A DNA stretch of 64,000 nt from Isoetes taiwanensis. Lineage: Eukaryota; Streptophyta; Lycopodiopsida; Isoetales; Isoetaceae. Position 1 is the first letter of the stretch. Each line of letters begins with the position of its first letter. The stretch covers positions 8,834,108 to 8,898,107 of the forward strand of contig JAJEKV010000057.1 of assembly GCA_021234155.1 (NCBI GenBank). Direction: 5' to 3'. The translations under genes were made by a program, and so were the position numbers. Positions 44,560 to 56,166 of the stretch are shown here, piece by piece. Under the pieces are notes generated by a model, which saw only the letters and a program-made list of their open reading frames with translations, ran no database searches and was not told where the DNA came from.

Positions 44560-45030
44560 AAAAATATAATTTCTGTAGCTTTAGACATAATATACTACAA
44601 TTACAATTAATAATCAACAATCAAGGAATATACGATAACATGAAAAAACTTTAACAAAAGCTTACAACATAGATTATAACATCCATAGTTACGATAACAT
44701 GAAAAAACTTTAACAAAAGCTCACAACATAGATTATAACATCCATAATTTGAACTGCATTAATTGCAACAATATCCTTCTAGATATGGTGAGCAAATTGC
44801 ACTTATCTCTAACCCTTGAAGGAAGATATTATGCAACCAAATTGGGCATAGATGGATATTCCATCTTTTTTTCTTTTTCAAGATGTATATGTGGTATATG
44901 TGATAGAAATTCATAGTCTCAAAAACTACTATCACTGATGATGATGACGGTAGATGGGGATGTGTAAAAATCTTAATAAGAATTCATTTTGTTTGGCTAT
45001 TAATGATTTAATATATAAAAATTGTAGTAT
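44560..45030. repeat. Dispersed repeat copy with internal 59-bp tandem duplication
   Basis: Related to 30318-30720. It also holds two adjacent 59-bp units at 44632-44690 and 44691-44749 that differ at very few positions (ACGATAACATGAAAAAAC ... AACATCCATA). Confidence 0.6.
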
Positions 45031-46994
45031 AAAGAAAGGCTAATTCCTTTTTCTTTAAGGAAAAGGAATCCTAAAAAAATGAAGGACGACTTGCTTTAAC
45101 CATGACTATTTTTTATTGGTTATTTTTTTTACAAGAAATCTCCTTTCATAAAAATTCGCCGCAAAAATTGCCTAGACCCCCTAAAAAATTGCCATTTGGC
45201 TATTAATAGCCACTAATTTTTTCCATGCATGAAGGTTGCAATTTTCTCCATGCAAAATATTACTTTGAGTGTTCCAAAGTCGTTTAGTTTAACCGGCTCT
45301 ACGATGTGGAAGTTACCTTGGAAGAAACACTGATCATGCCTGGCAAGACTAAAGGTACAAAAATAAAAGGGATGGGAATCAATGATACTGCAAGATGTAT
45401 TTTGAATATTAACTAGATTATTATTAAGCATATGAAGTTTTTTAAGAGCCACTATGGGGTTTTAGTTAATTAATCGGTTATGCAGATAAGGTACCATCTC
45501 CAGAATTATGCCTAATAGAATGTTTGATGAAGTCATAGTGGAGGTAGTGAGCTCCCTTTAGAAATTAGACGTTCCTTTTTGGGTTGCCCCTAGGGGGGCA
45601 AACCCTCGCTTATGTGGGTTTGTGGGATATACTGAGTATATGCTAGAATATACTCAGTATATGTTGATGACTGCTAAAAACCCTTTGTTCCCTGTAAATG
45701 CACGGTCAGTTGCGTTGTGGATCAAGGATGTTCTGGACCGGGTAACTGGCAGCTCCAATCTGATGAATAAGAACACAACAGGGAGCGATAAATTTGCTTA
45801 TGGCTATATAGAAAAAAGAGTTCTGGAACATCAGGCTCTAGATGTTCGTTTACAGCTCTGAATAGCATTGGAAAATCGTTTTGGGCTACAGTATTTTCTG
45901 TTTGCTGATAAAGATGATCATTATGAAGCTTTGATTTCGAACGGTTGTATCTCAGATCTGGCTGACTGATCTGTTTCTTTGATTTGTTTTACCAAATGGG
46001 CGAGACAATTGAAGCTGCAATTTTGTTTGTCTCATGCAGGTTTGGCTCTGGCATGAAATTTGACATTTAAGCACGATTTCATTATATTGATAAAAAAACG
46101 GGATTTTGAGAATTTTGAGCCACCCCGTCCAGGCCCACCACAAGCAAAAAGTGGTTCAACTTTAATTCAAACTTGTCCCGCCCAACCTTGGACGGGACTA
46201 TTTGAAATTTGAATAAGAAAGGTTAAAATTATACCTAAATATCTGATACTCCACATTGGCAGCGGCCACGCTGCTTGGCGACAAGGAGCTCCGAGCTCCA
46301 CGCCTGAAGCTCAAACAGGAGGTCGTTGGCCGTGCTCAGTCGCCATAGCCCTATTTCCGGTCTGGAATAGGAGGTCGCCATAGCCAGAGGTTGCCATGGT
46401 AGCAGTTTCGTGGTAGCAGTTTCGTGCAGGGAGAGGCGGCCGGAGTAGAGGAATTTTGTGGAGCAGGGAGAGGAATTTTGTGGAGCAGGGAAAGGCGGCC
46501 ATGGTAGAGCAGACATTTTGAGCAGAGCCATGGCCATGGAAAGAGCGGGTGTTTTCAACAGCAGGCATGTAATCTTTGTAAACAATATGTATCCGTCGAA
46601 TTTTCTGAACCAGATCTGTAGCCTTATTTTTTGACGAGATGAATCTTAGCTAGTTACGGTCATTTTTTTCTATCTTGCTATTTGGATATCAGAGTAATCA
46701 GTTGCTTATGAGAGGCTTAATTCCTTTTAGTCTCATCTATTTTGCATTGCAGGAGTAGTGGAATGGGCTTCACTTGAAGAAGGCACAGATTTAAGTAGTT
46801 TTGTAATTCTGTTTTGCTTCCCCTGCCATTTCGACCTGTGAATCTATCAGGGAGCTGCTTCTATCCCTGTTTTTTTGGAAAAGTACCATTCGAGTTTTTT
46901 TTTGTTTATCAATTGGCATGTGGCAGACGATTATAGCTTTTAATTCCAGCGGCTGACGACTATCTAAGGTGTCTTTGTTGCTCTCTTCTGGAAG
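45031..46994. other. No recognisable gene
   Basis: Anonymous DNA. A 79-aa plus frame (45622-45861) and GC-rich minus frames around 46235-46585 carry no recognisable domain. The latter has short repeats (GGAATTTTGTGGAGCAGGGA twice near 46450-46490). Confidence 0.4.
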
Positions 46995-46999
46995 CTTTA
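46995..46999. repeat. Target-site duplication CTTTA, left copy
   Basis: CTTTA precedes the left LTR. The identical 5-mer follows the right LTR at 55598-55602. Confidence 0.9.
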
Positions 47000-47611
47000 T
47001 GTTAGCCCCCAGGCGGCGGAACACTACATGTGTCTATACTTGCCGTGATGAGGGCGAGGCCCCACTGGCCACGGTGTCCAAGAAGAGGGATCCACAAGGC
47101 GCCACGGCGGGTCAAAGCTCCTCCAAGAAGCAGAAGACCCAAAGGTAGGACCCACGGCGGGCCACTACTTGTCTGTTAGCACGGCCGCGGACAGCTCAGA
47201 TTCCTGTTCGAGTGCCCAAGTAGTGGAGCACGCGTTGTCATGATGAGGATCAGATTCAGGCCCGTAGGCCACTCAGGTGTTCCTATATATTGTAGCATTT
47301 TGCTCCTTCAAAAGAGGGTTTGAGTGTTCTTTTTGTGTCACTACAGAGCGGACATCTTTGGTCGCTTTGTTGTCGCGCTCTTTTGAGCCTTCATTGCACA
47401 CTTGTTTTGATCAATGGATTGCCGTGTTCTCCACAAGTGTCTTGTGTGTTTCATTGTGTATTGCCATTCTTTGTTTTATCGAGTTTTTCTTGTTCTTTTC
47501 CTCGTTAGCAAAAATCCCGCGTGACAAGAGTGTCTCGGGATTTGCCCCGTAGGACTTCACGGATCTCCACGAGAGATCGTCCCTCAGCGATCCCGAGCGG
47601 GACCCCAAACA
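47000..47611 (+). repeat. Left LTR of the gypsy element
   Basis: 612 bp, TGTTAGCCCC to CCAAACA. A TATA-like element (CTATATATTG) near 47282 lies about 280 bp in, and the same motif is kept in the right LTR near 55268. It is otherwise near-identical to the right LTR, with clustered short differences at CG-rich spots. Confidence 0.92.
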
Positions 47612-47612
47612 C

Positions 47613-47630
47613 TGGCGCTGTTTGCCGGGG
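47613..47630 (+). promoter_or_regulatory. Primer binding site, Asp-tRNA-like
   Basis: TGGCGCTGTTTGCCGGGG starts one base after the LTR. It resembles the plant site TGGCGCCGTTGCCGGGG, complementary to the 3' end of tRNA-Asp, with one substitution and one inserted T. Confidence 0.8.
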
Positions 47631-47639
47631 GCTCACTCT

Positions 47640-48290
47640 CGAAAGCTGTATTGATACCATGTTCAATCCCTTCTTTACTCGACGATATTCAACACGGATG
47701 GAGTCAAGACGCCGTCGCCATGAAGCTGGCGGCGGCGCCTCCGCGAATATGTCCACATACACTCGGTTCGATTGTCTCTTCTCGGGTAATGCGAGGCGCA
47801 ATCTGTTCCACCTACACCCGACAACTTTCGGACCGAGGCCTCCCCGTGGAAGGTCGCCATTGTTCCGTTCCCATTAGCCACATCATGCGAGGCGCAACAC
47901 GACCCTTTGAATTTACTCCACCGGAATCCCCAACTCAAGATCGGCTGGAACCACCGCAATTTTTCTGCGGAACATCGCAAAATGTTTTCTCTATTGGTAA
48001 TCTTTCTTTAGGAACCCGGTACCACCGCTTCCACCTTTGTCAATTCCCCTACCGCTCGTTCCCTTAAGCTGTTCCCCCTGCTTTTGTTCATGCTGTCACA
48101 ACCTTTGTTCCCACTACAACTGCCCGGTACCTCTTTTTACTAATCTCACACAACCTATGCGGTTTCGGTACCTATCGACAACCAACACCCCTCTTTGTCT
48201 TTTCTTTTCCACAAATGCAAACACCCATTCATGTGACTCCTACACATGCTTTAAAACTCCCATATCCACTCTTTGGAAATGATAAAGGTA
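47640..48290 (+). other. Gypsy leader region
   Basis: Between the primer site and the gag-like coding. Contains frames up to 138 aa without recognisable domains. Probably leader plus the damaged N-terminus of gag. Confidence 0.5.
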
Positions 48291-49696
48291 AACACATAGA
48301 CCCGAGTGCTCGGGGCTCACATGGATGAATTTGAGTCACTTGCGGATCTCAATGGTCACTCCGATCCAAAACTAAAATTCCACATCTTTTTCGACGACCT
48401 GCATTGGAGCACCCTACCGAATGGCTGATGGCAAACAAAAGCCCTTTGGAAACAAGATTGGATACACATGAAGACCTCTTTTCTTTCCCATTCACGGCAC
48501 CCTTGCGGATGATCAACAACTGGGCGAGCGACCTCAACACACTCAAAGCGAGAACCGGAGAGAATCGCCGAGACTTTGCAGACCCATTGCGGATCTTAGT
48601 CAACAAGTTGAAGGAATTTCCAACCCAAAGCCAAATTCTAGTGTGGTTTCTTCAAGGCTTACCCTCTCACATCCGATTTATGGTCGAGTATTTGCGCCCC
48701 CAAGACATTACAAGAAGCCATTGAATTAGTCAATCTTTCTGTTCATGTTTCCTCTCTGCGGTGATCAAAGCCACGATACTCCCATTTCCCTCGGCTACAC
48801 CCACGCGCACCTCGACGCCTCCCGGCGGTTCCCCAGAAATAACATTTGGTGTACTATTTGCGATTTTCGGGACATCGGCGAATGAGTGTAACTCTGTGGA
48901 TAGCATGATCCATTGCAAACGGCGCAACATGCGAGAACCACACCAAAGAAGAATGTACAAATCCACGACCAAATCCGTATCGACAGCGTCTTGTTCACCA
49001 AGTGCGGAAGGTACCCACGCAGAAACTCAACCACGCATTACGTGCGAGCCGCGACCCGACAACAACAACAACCCAAAGCAACAACAGCAACCACAACGTG
49101 GACCTCCTCGTTCCACTTTTGATCCAAGCAAGTCCCAATGTTTCAACTGTGACCAATGGGGTCATCAGTCTGCAGATTGTCCTCAACTTCCTCAAGTTCA
49201 AATACAAATTCGGCACCAATCAAACCACGGCGGTCGTCTTACACCTTTTCAAGTATGGGAAGCCAAGGGAAGGCAAGGCCCACGCCCGATTCAAAGCGGC
49301 CACCACGGCCACCACAACAACAACCACGCCAACAAGCAAACAACTCAAAAACAATTGGATGATCAACTCCAAGAAGAAATTTACCATGCAATCAACACCA
49401 CCTTGAATCCTCCAACCTGGATTGAGGTTCTCCCTCATTCCCACGCCATAAGCACCCGTGCACCAAGTTTTTGCGGCCGATTCTGTACCGGTGAGCCATC
49501 AACCAAATCTGTTCATTTTGCACCCAATCGGATCAACTACTTCCTCATGTTCAACCTAAACCGCAAAAGTCTGCTTCAACTCATCGAGCGTGCGGAAGGT
49601 AAGGCACTCAAGTGCATCAATGCTACCACACGATCGGGAGCCACGACCACGAATGCCACGACATCTGCAACACCACCACTCAACATTTGCTGCTGA
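48290..49696 (+). pseudogene. gag (capsid-like and zinc knuckle), frameshifted
   Basis: A retrotransposon gag-like segment (ILVNKLKEFPTQSQILVWF then LPSHIRFMVEYLRPQD) lies at about 48560-48720. A CCHC zinc knuckle, CFNCDQWGHQSADC, lies at 49139-49180 (C-x2-C-x4-H-x4-C), preceded by a Gln/Asn-rich linker. The coding is split across at least two frames. The product would package the element RNA. Confidence 0.85.
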
Positions 49697-49899
49697 AGTC
49701 GACCTCCTCAACAAGGTAGCGACATCTATTGCTGAGCAACAACAACCCACGGATCCACCACAACTACGCAATCCCTCACGAACTTCAACAAGAACTTGCT
49801 AAAATCAAAATTCCTCTCAGCCTTACGACTATCCTACAACTATGTCGGCCTCTACGAGCACATTTTACAAAACACAGTATTACACATTAATGCACGCCA

Positions 49900-50165
49900 C
49901 ATCAACACCCACGGTGCATGCACCCGTGGGCCAAAAGCTGTTCACCATGTTGGTCGATGGTGGCGTATGATCAATCTTATTACGGATAATCTCGGGCGAC
50001 AATTGGGCATAAGGGAGCTCCATCGCGCCCCTTATGACATCAAGCTTGCGAATGGCCATATCGCGACCACAAGGAGTTACACAACCAATACCGGTCAATA
50101 TTGGAGATCTACAATTTACCATGGAATTCGGTGTTTGGAGAGCGAGGAGAAGATCAGGAGATTAT
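49900..50165 (+). pseudogene. Aspartic protease remnant
   Basis: KLFTMLVDGG followed by a premature stop, then NLITDNLGRQLGI and LANGHIATT, fits a retropepsin active site (D-G/S-G-A) and its following strand. It would process Gag-Pol. The stop right after the catalytic motif suggests loss of function or a base error. Confidence 0.65.
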
Positions 50166-50689
50166 GAAATGTTAGTAGGGGCGACCCTTTTTGAGACAAG
50201 CTAAAAGCATTCACTCTTTGGGCCACAGATCAACTTGTTATCACGGATGGCAAGCTCATCGCCCGCGATGGATCGACCACGGGCGGATCATTTCTCAGAT
50301 CACGCTGAATCGGGCGGTGACTCGAACAAGTTTGCAACACCTATCGATTTACAAGCCAAGGGTTTGCCACTCACGGCTTACCCGAATACAATCAACCATG
50401 GGAAGACATGGATATTGATAAAGGCATAGCTTTATTTGGTTGACCCCTATTTGACACCTTGTAACAATGTCACATTGGTTCCACATGAGGAGGCGGTACC
50501 CCCGGCTCCTCCTCTGTTCAAGAAGACACCACACCAACTCCTAGTGGCACGCCACTATTTTTCAAAATTGGTCAACATGAACATCTGTCCTACTCGTGAG
50601 CCAGCCACACTTGTTCGGGATGATCAAGTCATTCCACACATTCAAACTCCTGCGGTGAGACATAATTGATATTGGAACAAATCAACCAA

Positions 50690-52060
50690 TCCGATTGACC
50701 AGCGACCTCACGCCAAAGCATTCGGGGAGCAAGCCATTGTGCTATTCAAGCGTTTCAAGCACATCTTTGCTTGGAGCTACAAAGACCTCAGAGGTATCAA
50801 GAAAGAATTGGGACAACTCTCGATTCCCACCAAGCGGATGCTAGACCCATCTAGCAGCGACGGTCCAGCTTAACCCAAACTACCGTGAAAAGGTTAAAGC
50901 CGAAATTGACAAGCTTTTTGATTTGGACTTATCTACGAGGTCAAACATTGAGAATGGGTAAGTCCTATTGTTATTGCCCTCAAACATAATGGAAAAATTG
51001 GCGTTTGTGTGGATTATAGAAAACTCAATCAAGCCACGGATAGGGATCATTTCCCTCTCCCTTCACGGATCAAGTGTTGGAAAATGTAGCAGCCACGAGA
51101 TGTACTCCTTCATGGGCGGCTTCTCCGGTTATAATCAAATATCCATTCGAGAAGAAGATCAACTAAAGACTACCTTCACTACTCCATGGGGTACCTTTGC
51201 TTACAAAGTCGTTCCTTTTGGATTGTCAAACTCACCATCCACATTTCAGCGCATTATGCTTGCTGTTTTCAAGAGTACATGCAAGTTCATCCCTTTCGCA
51301 AGTCTTTCGGGATGACTTCTCCACTTACACCCCCGTTATGGACCATTTGGTAAAACTTGAACTAGTTTTTCAACGGCGTGATGAATCGGAATTAGCCTCA
51401 ATCCGGGAAAAGTGCACCTTACGTGTCACCTCGGGTGTACTTCTAGGACATGTCGTGAGTCGACACGGCATTACAACGGACCCAGCCAAAATCAGGCTGT
51501 GTCATCGAGCATATCCACTGCGAATATCAAGGACACACGTTCCTTTCTTGGCAAAGTCAACTTCTATGCCACCTTTATTCCGAATTGGCACCTTTTGCCG
51601 ATCCAATTCACAAACCGACCGGAAATCCATACACATGGACTTGGACATCGATGCAAATCAAGCTTTTAAAGAACTCAAAGTCAAGCTCACGAAGCCCCGT
51701 GCTAGTACCACCTCAATGGGACAAACCATTTCATGTCCATGTTGATGTTTCGGGCTTTGCGATTGGAGCTGTTCTAGCTCAAGAGTATGCACCAAATCGG
51801 GACAAGCCCATCGGATCGCCCGAGAAAACTCAATCCTGGCGGCGCAACTATTCGACCCACGGAAAGGGAAGCCCTTGGCCTTATCTTTTGTGTACAACGC
51901 TTTCGACACTATCTTCTTGGTAGTCAAATTGGCTTTTATGTGGATCATCAAGCTCTTCTATATTTAATCAATAAGCCAAACCCCACGGGCGAATTGCTCG
52001 ATGGATATTGATATTGCAAGAGTTTGCCCCTTTTGACATTATTCTGGCGGGGACGCTCAC
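50690..52060 (+). pseudogene. Reverse transcriptase and RNase H, frameshifted
   Basis: RT motifs in order: LNPNYREKVKAEIDKL-like, VCVDYRKLNQA, HFPLP, FMGGFSGYNQI (FLDGFSGY expected), TPWGTFAYKVVPFGLSNSPS, and a catalytic FRDDFSTY (51305-51330). RNase H follows: VDVSGFAIGAVLAQE, TEREALGLIF, YVDHQALLYLINK. At least four frame changes occur. One of the first catalytic Asp residues reads Gly (MGG), which would inactivate RT unless it is a base error. Confidence 0.88.
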
Positions 52061-52289
52061 CACGGTCCCCGACTATCTTTCACGCATACACGCGGATGAT
52101 CCCTCGGAAGGAGTTCACGATGCCCTTCCGGATGCTCAGCTGTTCCCGGTCAGCGCCACGCCTCATTGGTACCCACGACTATCAACGCTTTCTCCTCGCG
52201 GCGCACTCCCGTCAAGTGACCCCACGCTCTCTCGGAAAGACAACTTACGCATAAACAACAATTCCGCCGCGATACGAGATTATACGATG

Positions 52290-53420
52290 GTTGCTGGCCA
52301 TCTCTATAAATGTGGCAAAGACAATGTGCTCCGGCGATGTGTTCTTCCTCCACGAAGTCCACGATCTAGTCAAACAAGCCCACGAAGGACTTGGCGGTGG
52401 TCATTTCGCCCGGAGACAACCACGGCAAGGAAACTCCTCCTTCTTTGGGTATTACCGCCCACGCTTTTCAAAGATGCTCACAAAACACACGCACGCGTGT
52501 GATGTTTGTCGAGGCTTAGTAGACCCACGGCCCGTGGCGCTCTGCCGCTCACGCCAATAGCCACGCCTCTCCCCTTTGCCAAATGGGGTATGGATTTTGT
52601 TGGTCCCATGGACCCACGCAATCAACACTAGGGCACGCTACATTCTAGTCTTCACGGACTATGCAACCAAATGGGCTGAAGCGTGTGCTCTACGACAACA
52701 CGGTACGCTAGTATACGGCTAAGGTTCTCTACAAGAACATCATCAGCGATTTGGATGTCCCTTAGAATTAGTTAGTGATCGTGGAGTTCATTTCATCAAT
52801 CACACTATTCTTTGAACTCACTAACTATCCGCGCATTCATCATCACGAAAAAGCACGCCTTACTATCCCCGTGGTAATGGCTTGGCTGAAAGCACAAACA
52901 AGGTGCTTATCCACATTTCAAGAAGATTTGTGATCCTACAAGAAAAGATTGGCAAGATAAGTTACCTACGGTTTTATGGGCTTACAATACAACATACAAA
53001 GTAGCAACTGGTCAAACACCTTTTCGACTTGTGTATGGCCAAGAGGCTCTTATGCCTTTTGAGTTCATTTTACCCTCACTCAAATTTCAGTTAGCAAATG
53101 AACATAATCCATCGGCAGCTTTTGCAAGAACGAAGTTTATCAACTGGAACAACTGGATGAACTTCGAAGAGATGCTTTTCTTAGACTTCAACAAGGCAAA
53201 CAACTACAAAAACAATGGCATGACAAACACATCAAAAACAAAACTTTTCAAATTGGCGACTTAGTTCTTCTTTACGACTCGAGATATCAACAACATCCTG
53301 GCAAACTCAAGCTCGGATGGTTTGGGACCATACAAAATTTCGAGATACCACATCACGGAGTTTTACAATTACAAGAATTGAATGGCACTCCATTTCCTAC
53401 ATTAGTCAATGGATTTCGAC
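52290..53420 (+). pseudogene. Integrase, frameshifted
   Basis: HHCC zinc region (AHEGLGGGHF ... HACDVCRG), DDE core in pieces (KWGMDFVGPMDP, ILVFTDYATKWAEA, LVSDRGVHFIN, YYPRGNGLAESTNK) and a C-terminal GPY-like segment (GKLKLGWFGPYKI, partly out of frame). No chromodomain follows. Several frameshifts and stops lie between the motifs. Confidence 0.85.
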
Positions 53421-53624
53421 TCAAGAAATTTCAAACCCTATTTGCAAGCATCCTTAGCTCAAGAACAAACTTTACAACAAGATACCACTTGTACAAATTT
53501 ATGAGAAACACTTTTCTATTATGTACAAAATTGCGAAGGCTACAATTATTTTGTGGGATTTTTCACGAACAGTCCTAAACTAAACAAAAATTGGGAAAAC
53601 CCCTATCATGCTGCTACTCGCCCT

Positions 53625-53864
53625 TTACTCTGGGGGGCACTCCACTCGGAGGATGCGGAAGCCCCACAGCTGCGACCACTCCAGCTGAACGATCACCTCC
53701 CGGGCGATCGAGTTTATCTCCGGGTTGACGGCCAGTGCCTCCAACCAAGGATCCATAGGGATCCGGCGATTCCACAGACGCCACAGATCGACGTCGTCCA
53801 TCTTGCATGTAATCCAGTCGCGGAAGCTCACCGGACCATTTGTTATCAAATTCTCCATCTTCAC
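53625..53864 (-). CDS. Antisense ORF between pol and 3' LTR
   Basis: A 79-aa minus-strand frame (ATG at 53864, stop at 53625) inside the post-pol region, opposite to the element. Its composition is protein-like rather than random (SFRDWITCKMDDVDLWRLW, then AREVIVQLEWSQLWGF) and the ATG context (GTGAAGATGG) is reasonable. Some plant Ty3 lineages, such as Grande/Tat-type elements, carry antisense ORFs at this position. I recognise no domain. It could be a captured gene fragment or the start of a longer damaged protein. Confidence 0.4.
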   Translation of the reverse strand: MKMENLITNGPVSFRDWITCKMDDVDLWRLWNRRIPMDPWLEALAVNPEINSIAREVIVQLEWSQLWGFRILRVECPPE

Positions 53865-54273
53865 GAATTTTGGTTCTTCTCGGCGAACCCAACTTCCAAT
53901 TTATAGGCGAATACCAACCCTAGCCATTTGTTCACGACGGGTCACCTCCACCGGATATTCCGTAATCATTCCCCAGCGATATTTTTGTACACCGCAAACT
54001 TTTCGACTCCTCTTTTTAATATTCGACAAGCGCCGGCTGATTAATACCGTCGCCATTAAAGTTTTATTCTCCCCGGGGAACTCTCACGCATCTTGGTGCG
54101 AAGGTTTTGTCTCTTGAGATTCTCAATCGTCCACGATCTTTCGACCACGTGTCTCCCAAAAAAAAAAAAAAAAAAAAAAAAAAAACCCTTCCCAACCGTC
54201 ACTTCCACTCCTCACTTTTCACTCATACTCCACTCCGTCCTTCCGGCCGTACTCGTGACCTCGACCTTCAAGA

Positions 54274-54955
54274 TGGCTTCTACCTCCAAGAACTCAACAC
54301 TCAACGCCGACGTTGCACCAATGGATCCAGCGCGAATTCGAAAATATCAAGTTCGTTTCTTCATCGCACCAGCTCCCACATCGGCATCACCTATAACCTC
54401 TGGTGAGTTCCGGATTGTTTCATTTTTCTCGCGCAACAGAACTCCGGCTCCCAACAAGAACAAATTCTGACAATTTGTGGCTAACCCGGTGAAGGCGAGA
54501 AGATGGATATGCCTCCCAAGTCGATGGAAACCCTATACTCCTAAACCCTCAAACCATAGCCCTGCCTTTTCTCTACCCAATCCGCCCAATGCCTTGTCTT
54601 ACCTTGACATTGGTAAATATGATATTTCAAATTACGCTCTATTCCTTATAATCTTTGCACAAACCAAGCTGTCCACCTTTCCAAAGCAACATGATGCCTT
54701 TACCAAGTTTCTTTGGAGGAAATTTTTGGGTTACTCCATGAAGAATACCTCTATTAACGATGTTTTCTACCATCGTACTATATCCTCACCAACACCATGA
54801 AACAATCAATTGGACTCAACTCACGTATCGGAGATTTCAACAGAACTTGGATTGACTCGAGAAAAATCCTAACTCTTCCTCGGTGCCCCATGGGAGCCCA
54901 CTTCCGGGCTTTCATTAATCATCGGACCCCACAGCCATCATGCCCCTTTTTCTAG
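54274..54955 (+). pseudogene. Post-pol sense ORF, broken, unrecognised
   Basis: Starts with an ATG in good plant context (CAAGATGGC): MASTSKNSTLNADVAPMDPA. It continues through frame changes to GKYDISNYALFLIIF, FTKFLWRKFLGYSMKNTSI and FNRTWIDSRKILTLPRC before the purine tract. It occupies the place of the extra or envelope-like ORF of some Athila-type elements, but no transmembrane pair or other envelope hallmark is clear. An A-run (~54159-54185) precedes it. Confidence 0.45.
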
Positions 54956-54969
54956 CCAATAAGTGTAGT

Positions 54970-54981
54970 TTGGTAGGGGAG
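54970..54981 (+). promoter_or_regulatory. Polypurine tract
   Basis: TTGGTAGGGGAG ends directly at the right LTR, the expected primer position for plus-strand DNA. Confidence 0.7.
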
Positions 54982-55597
54982 TGTTAGCCCCATGCCCGGG
55001 CGGAACCGCGGTCTATACTTTAGCGCATGAGGGCGAGGCCCCACCGCCCGCGGTGTCAAGAAGAAGGGATCCACAAGGCGCCACGGCTGGGTCAAAGCTC
55101 CTCCAAGAAGCGAAGACCCAAAGGTAGGACCCACGGCGGGCCACTACTTGTCTGTTAGCACGGCCAGCGGGCGGCTCAGATTCTCGTTCGAGTGCCCAAG
55201 TAGTGGAGCACGCGCGTTGTCATGATGAGGATCAGATTCGGGCCCGTGAGGGCCACTCAGGTGTTCCTATATATTGTAGCATTTTTGCTCCTTCAAAAAG
55301 AGGGTTGAGTGTTCTTTTGTGTCACTCTGAGAGCGGACATCTTGCCGGGTCTTTGTTGTGCGCTCTTTTGAGCCTTCATTGCACACTTGTTTTGATCAAT
55401 GGATTGCCGTGTTCTCCACAAGTGTCTTGTGTGTTTCATTGTGTATTGCCATTGCTGTTTTATCTGAGTTTTTCTTGTTCTTTCCTCTGTTAGCAAAAAT
55501 CCCGCGTGACAAGAGTGTCTCAGGATTTGCCCTGCCGGACTTCACGGATCTCACAGAGATCTGTCCCTCAGGCGATCCCGAGCCCGGACCCCAAACA
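54982..55597 (+). repeat. Right LTR of the gypsy element
   Basis: 616 bp, partner of 47000-47611, followed by the second CTTTA duplication at 55598-55602. Confidence 0.92.
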
Positions 55598-55716
55598 CTT
55601 TATATCTGCCATCTCTCCTGGCTTTGTAACAGCAAGAATAAAATTTAGCCATACGGTAAAGATTCACAGACCGTACGATTTTGCTCAGGACTCTTCAAGT
55701 GAATTCTGGCTCTAGT

Positions 55717-56166
55717 GAATCGCCATGGCGATTTATCTGAGCACAAAAAATCATTGAGAGGTATAAGTTAGCTCAGCAAAATCGCCACAGCGATTATGTT
55801 GAGCACAAATTTTAGTTTTTTTAATAAGTTGTATGTTTGTATATATTAATAATTTCTATTATTAGCCAAGGTTTATAGTTTTATATAGATCCTATAAATG
55901 CAAAAATAAACACGCTGTTTTATCCATGAGTGTCCAATATGCACACATTTCCATCTCGAATAAATCGCAGTGGCGATCTTTGCGAGCCCACTATGTATAT
56001 AATTTGTGATAATTATTACATGATGATGTTTAAAATTGCCTTAAAAAGTTCATATAATGGTCGTTCATGATAAAGAAGATCGCAATGGCGATTTATCCAA
56101 CCTTTTCTGAATGTTTTTTCTTTACCAATGAGGTTTGCATGGAGGGTATTTAGCGATTTATATGGG
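55717..56166. repeat. Series of ATCGC-N-GCGATTTAT palindromes
   Basis: Five related palindromic sites: GAATCGCCATGGCGATTTAT near 55717, AATCGCCACAGCGATTATGT near 55779, AAATCGCAGTGGCGATCTTT near 55962, GATCGCAATGGCGATTTAT near 56078 and a half-site AGCGATTTATATGGGCAC near 56150. Several are followed by (T)GAGC(A/C)CAC-like sequence. Spacing is irregular and the DNA between them is unrelated. Confidence 0.65.

Larger units (their letters stand above)
47000..55597 (+). mobile_element. Complete but frameshifted Ty3/gypsy retrotransposon
   Basis: 8.6-kb element with 612- and 616-bp LTRs (TGTTAGCCCC...CCAAACA), a tRNA-Asp-like primer site, gag, protease, RT-RNase H, integrase, extra post-pol ORFs and a purine tract. 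An exact 5-bp duplication CTTTA lies at 46995-46999 and 55598-55602. Gag-PR-RT-RH-INT order shows Ty3/gypsy. The F-x-DDF RT motif, tRNA-Asp-type primer site and absence of a visible chromodomain suggest the non-chromovirus (OTA) branch, near Athila-like elements. All ORFs contain stops or frameshifts, so it is not autonomous as written. Confidence 0.92.

Noticed and set aside
53600-55000. Envelope gene in the gypsy element
   Set aside because: The position fits, but no signal peptide, transmembrane pair or other envelope hallmark could be seen in either post-pol ORF.
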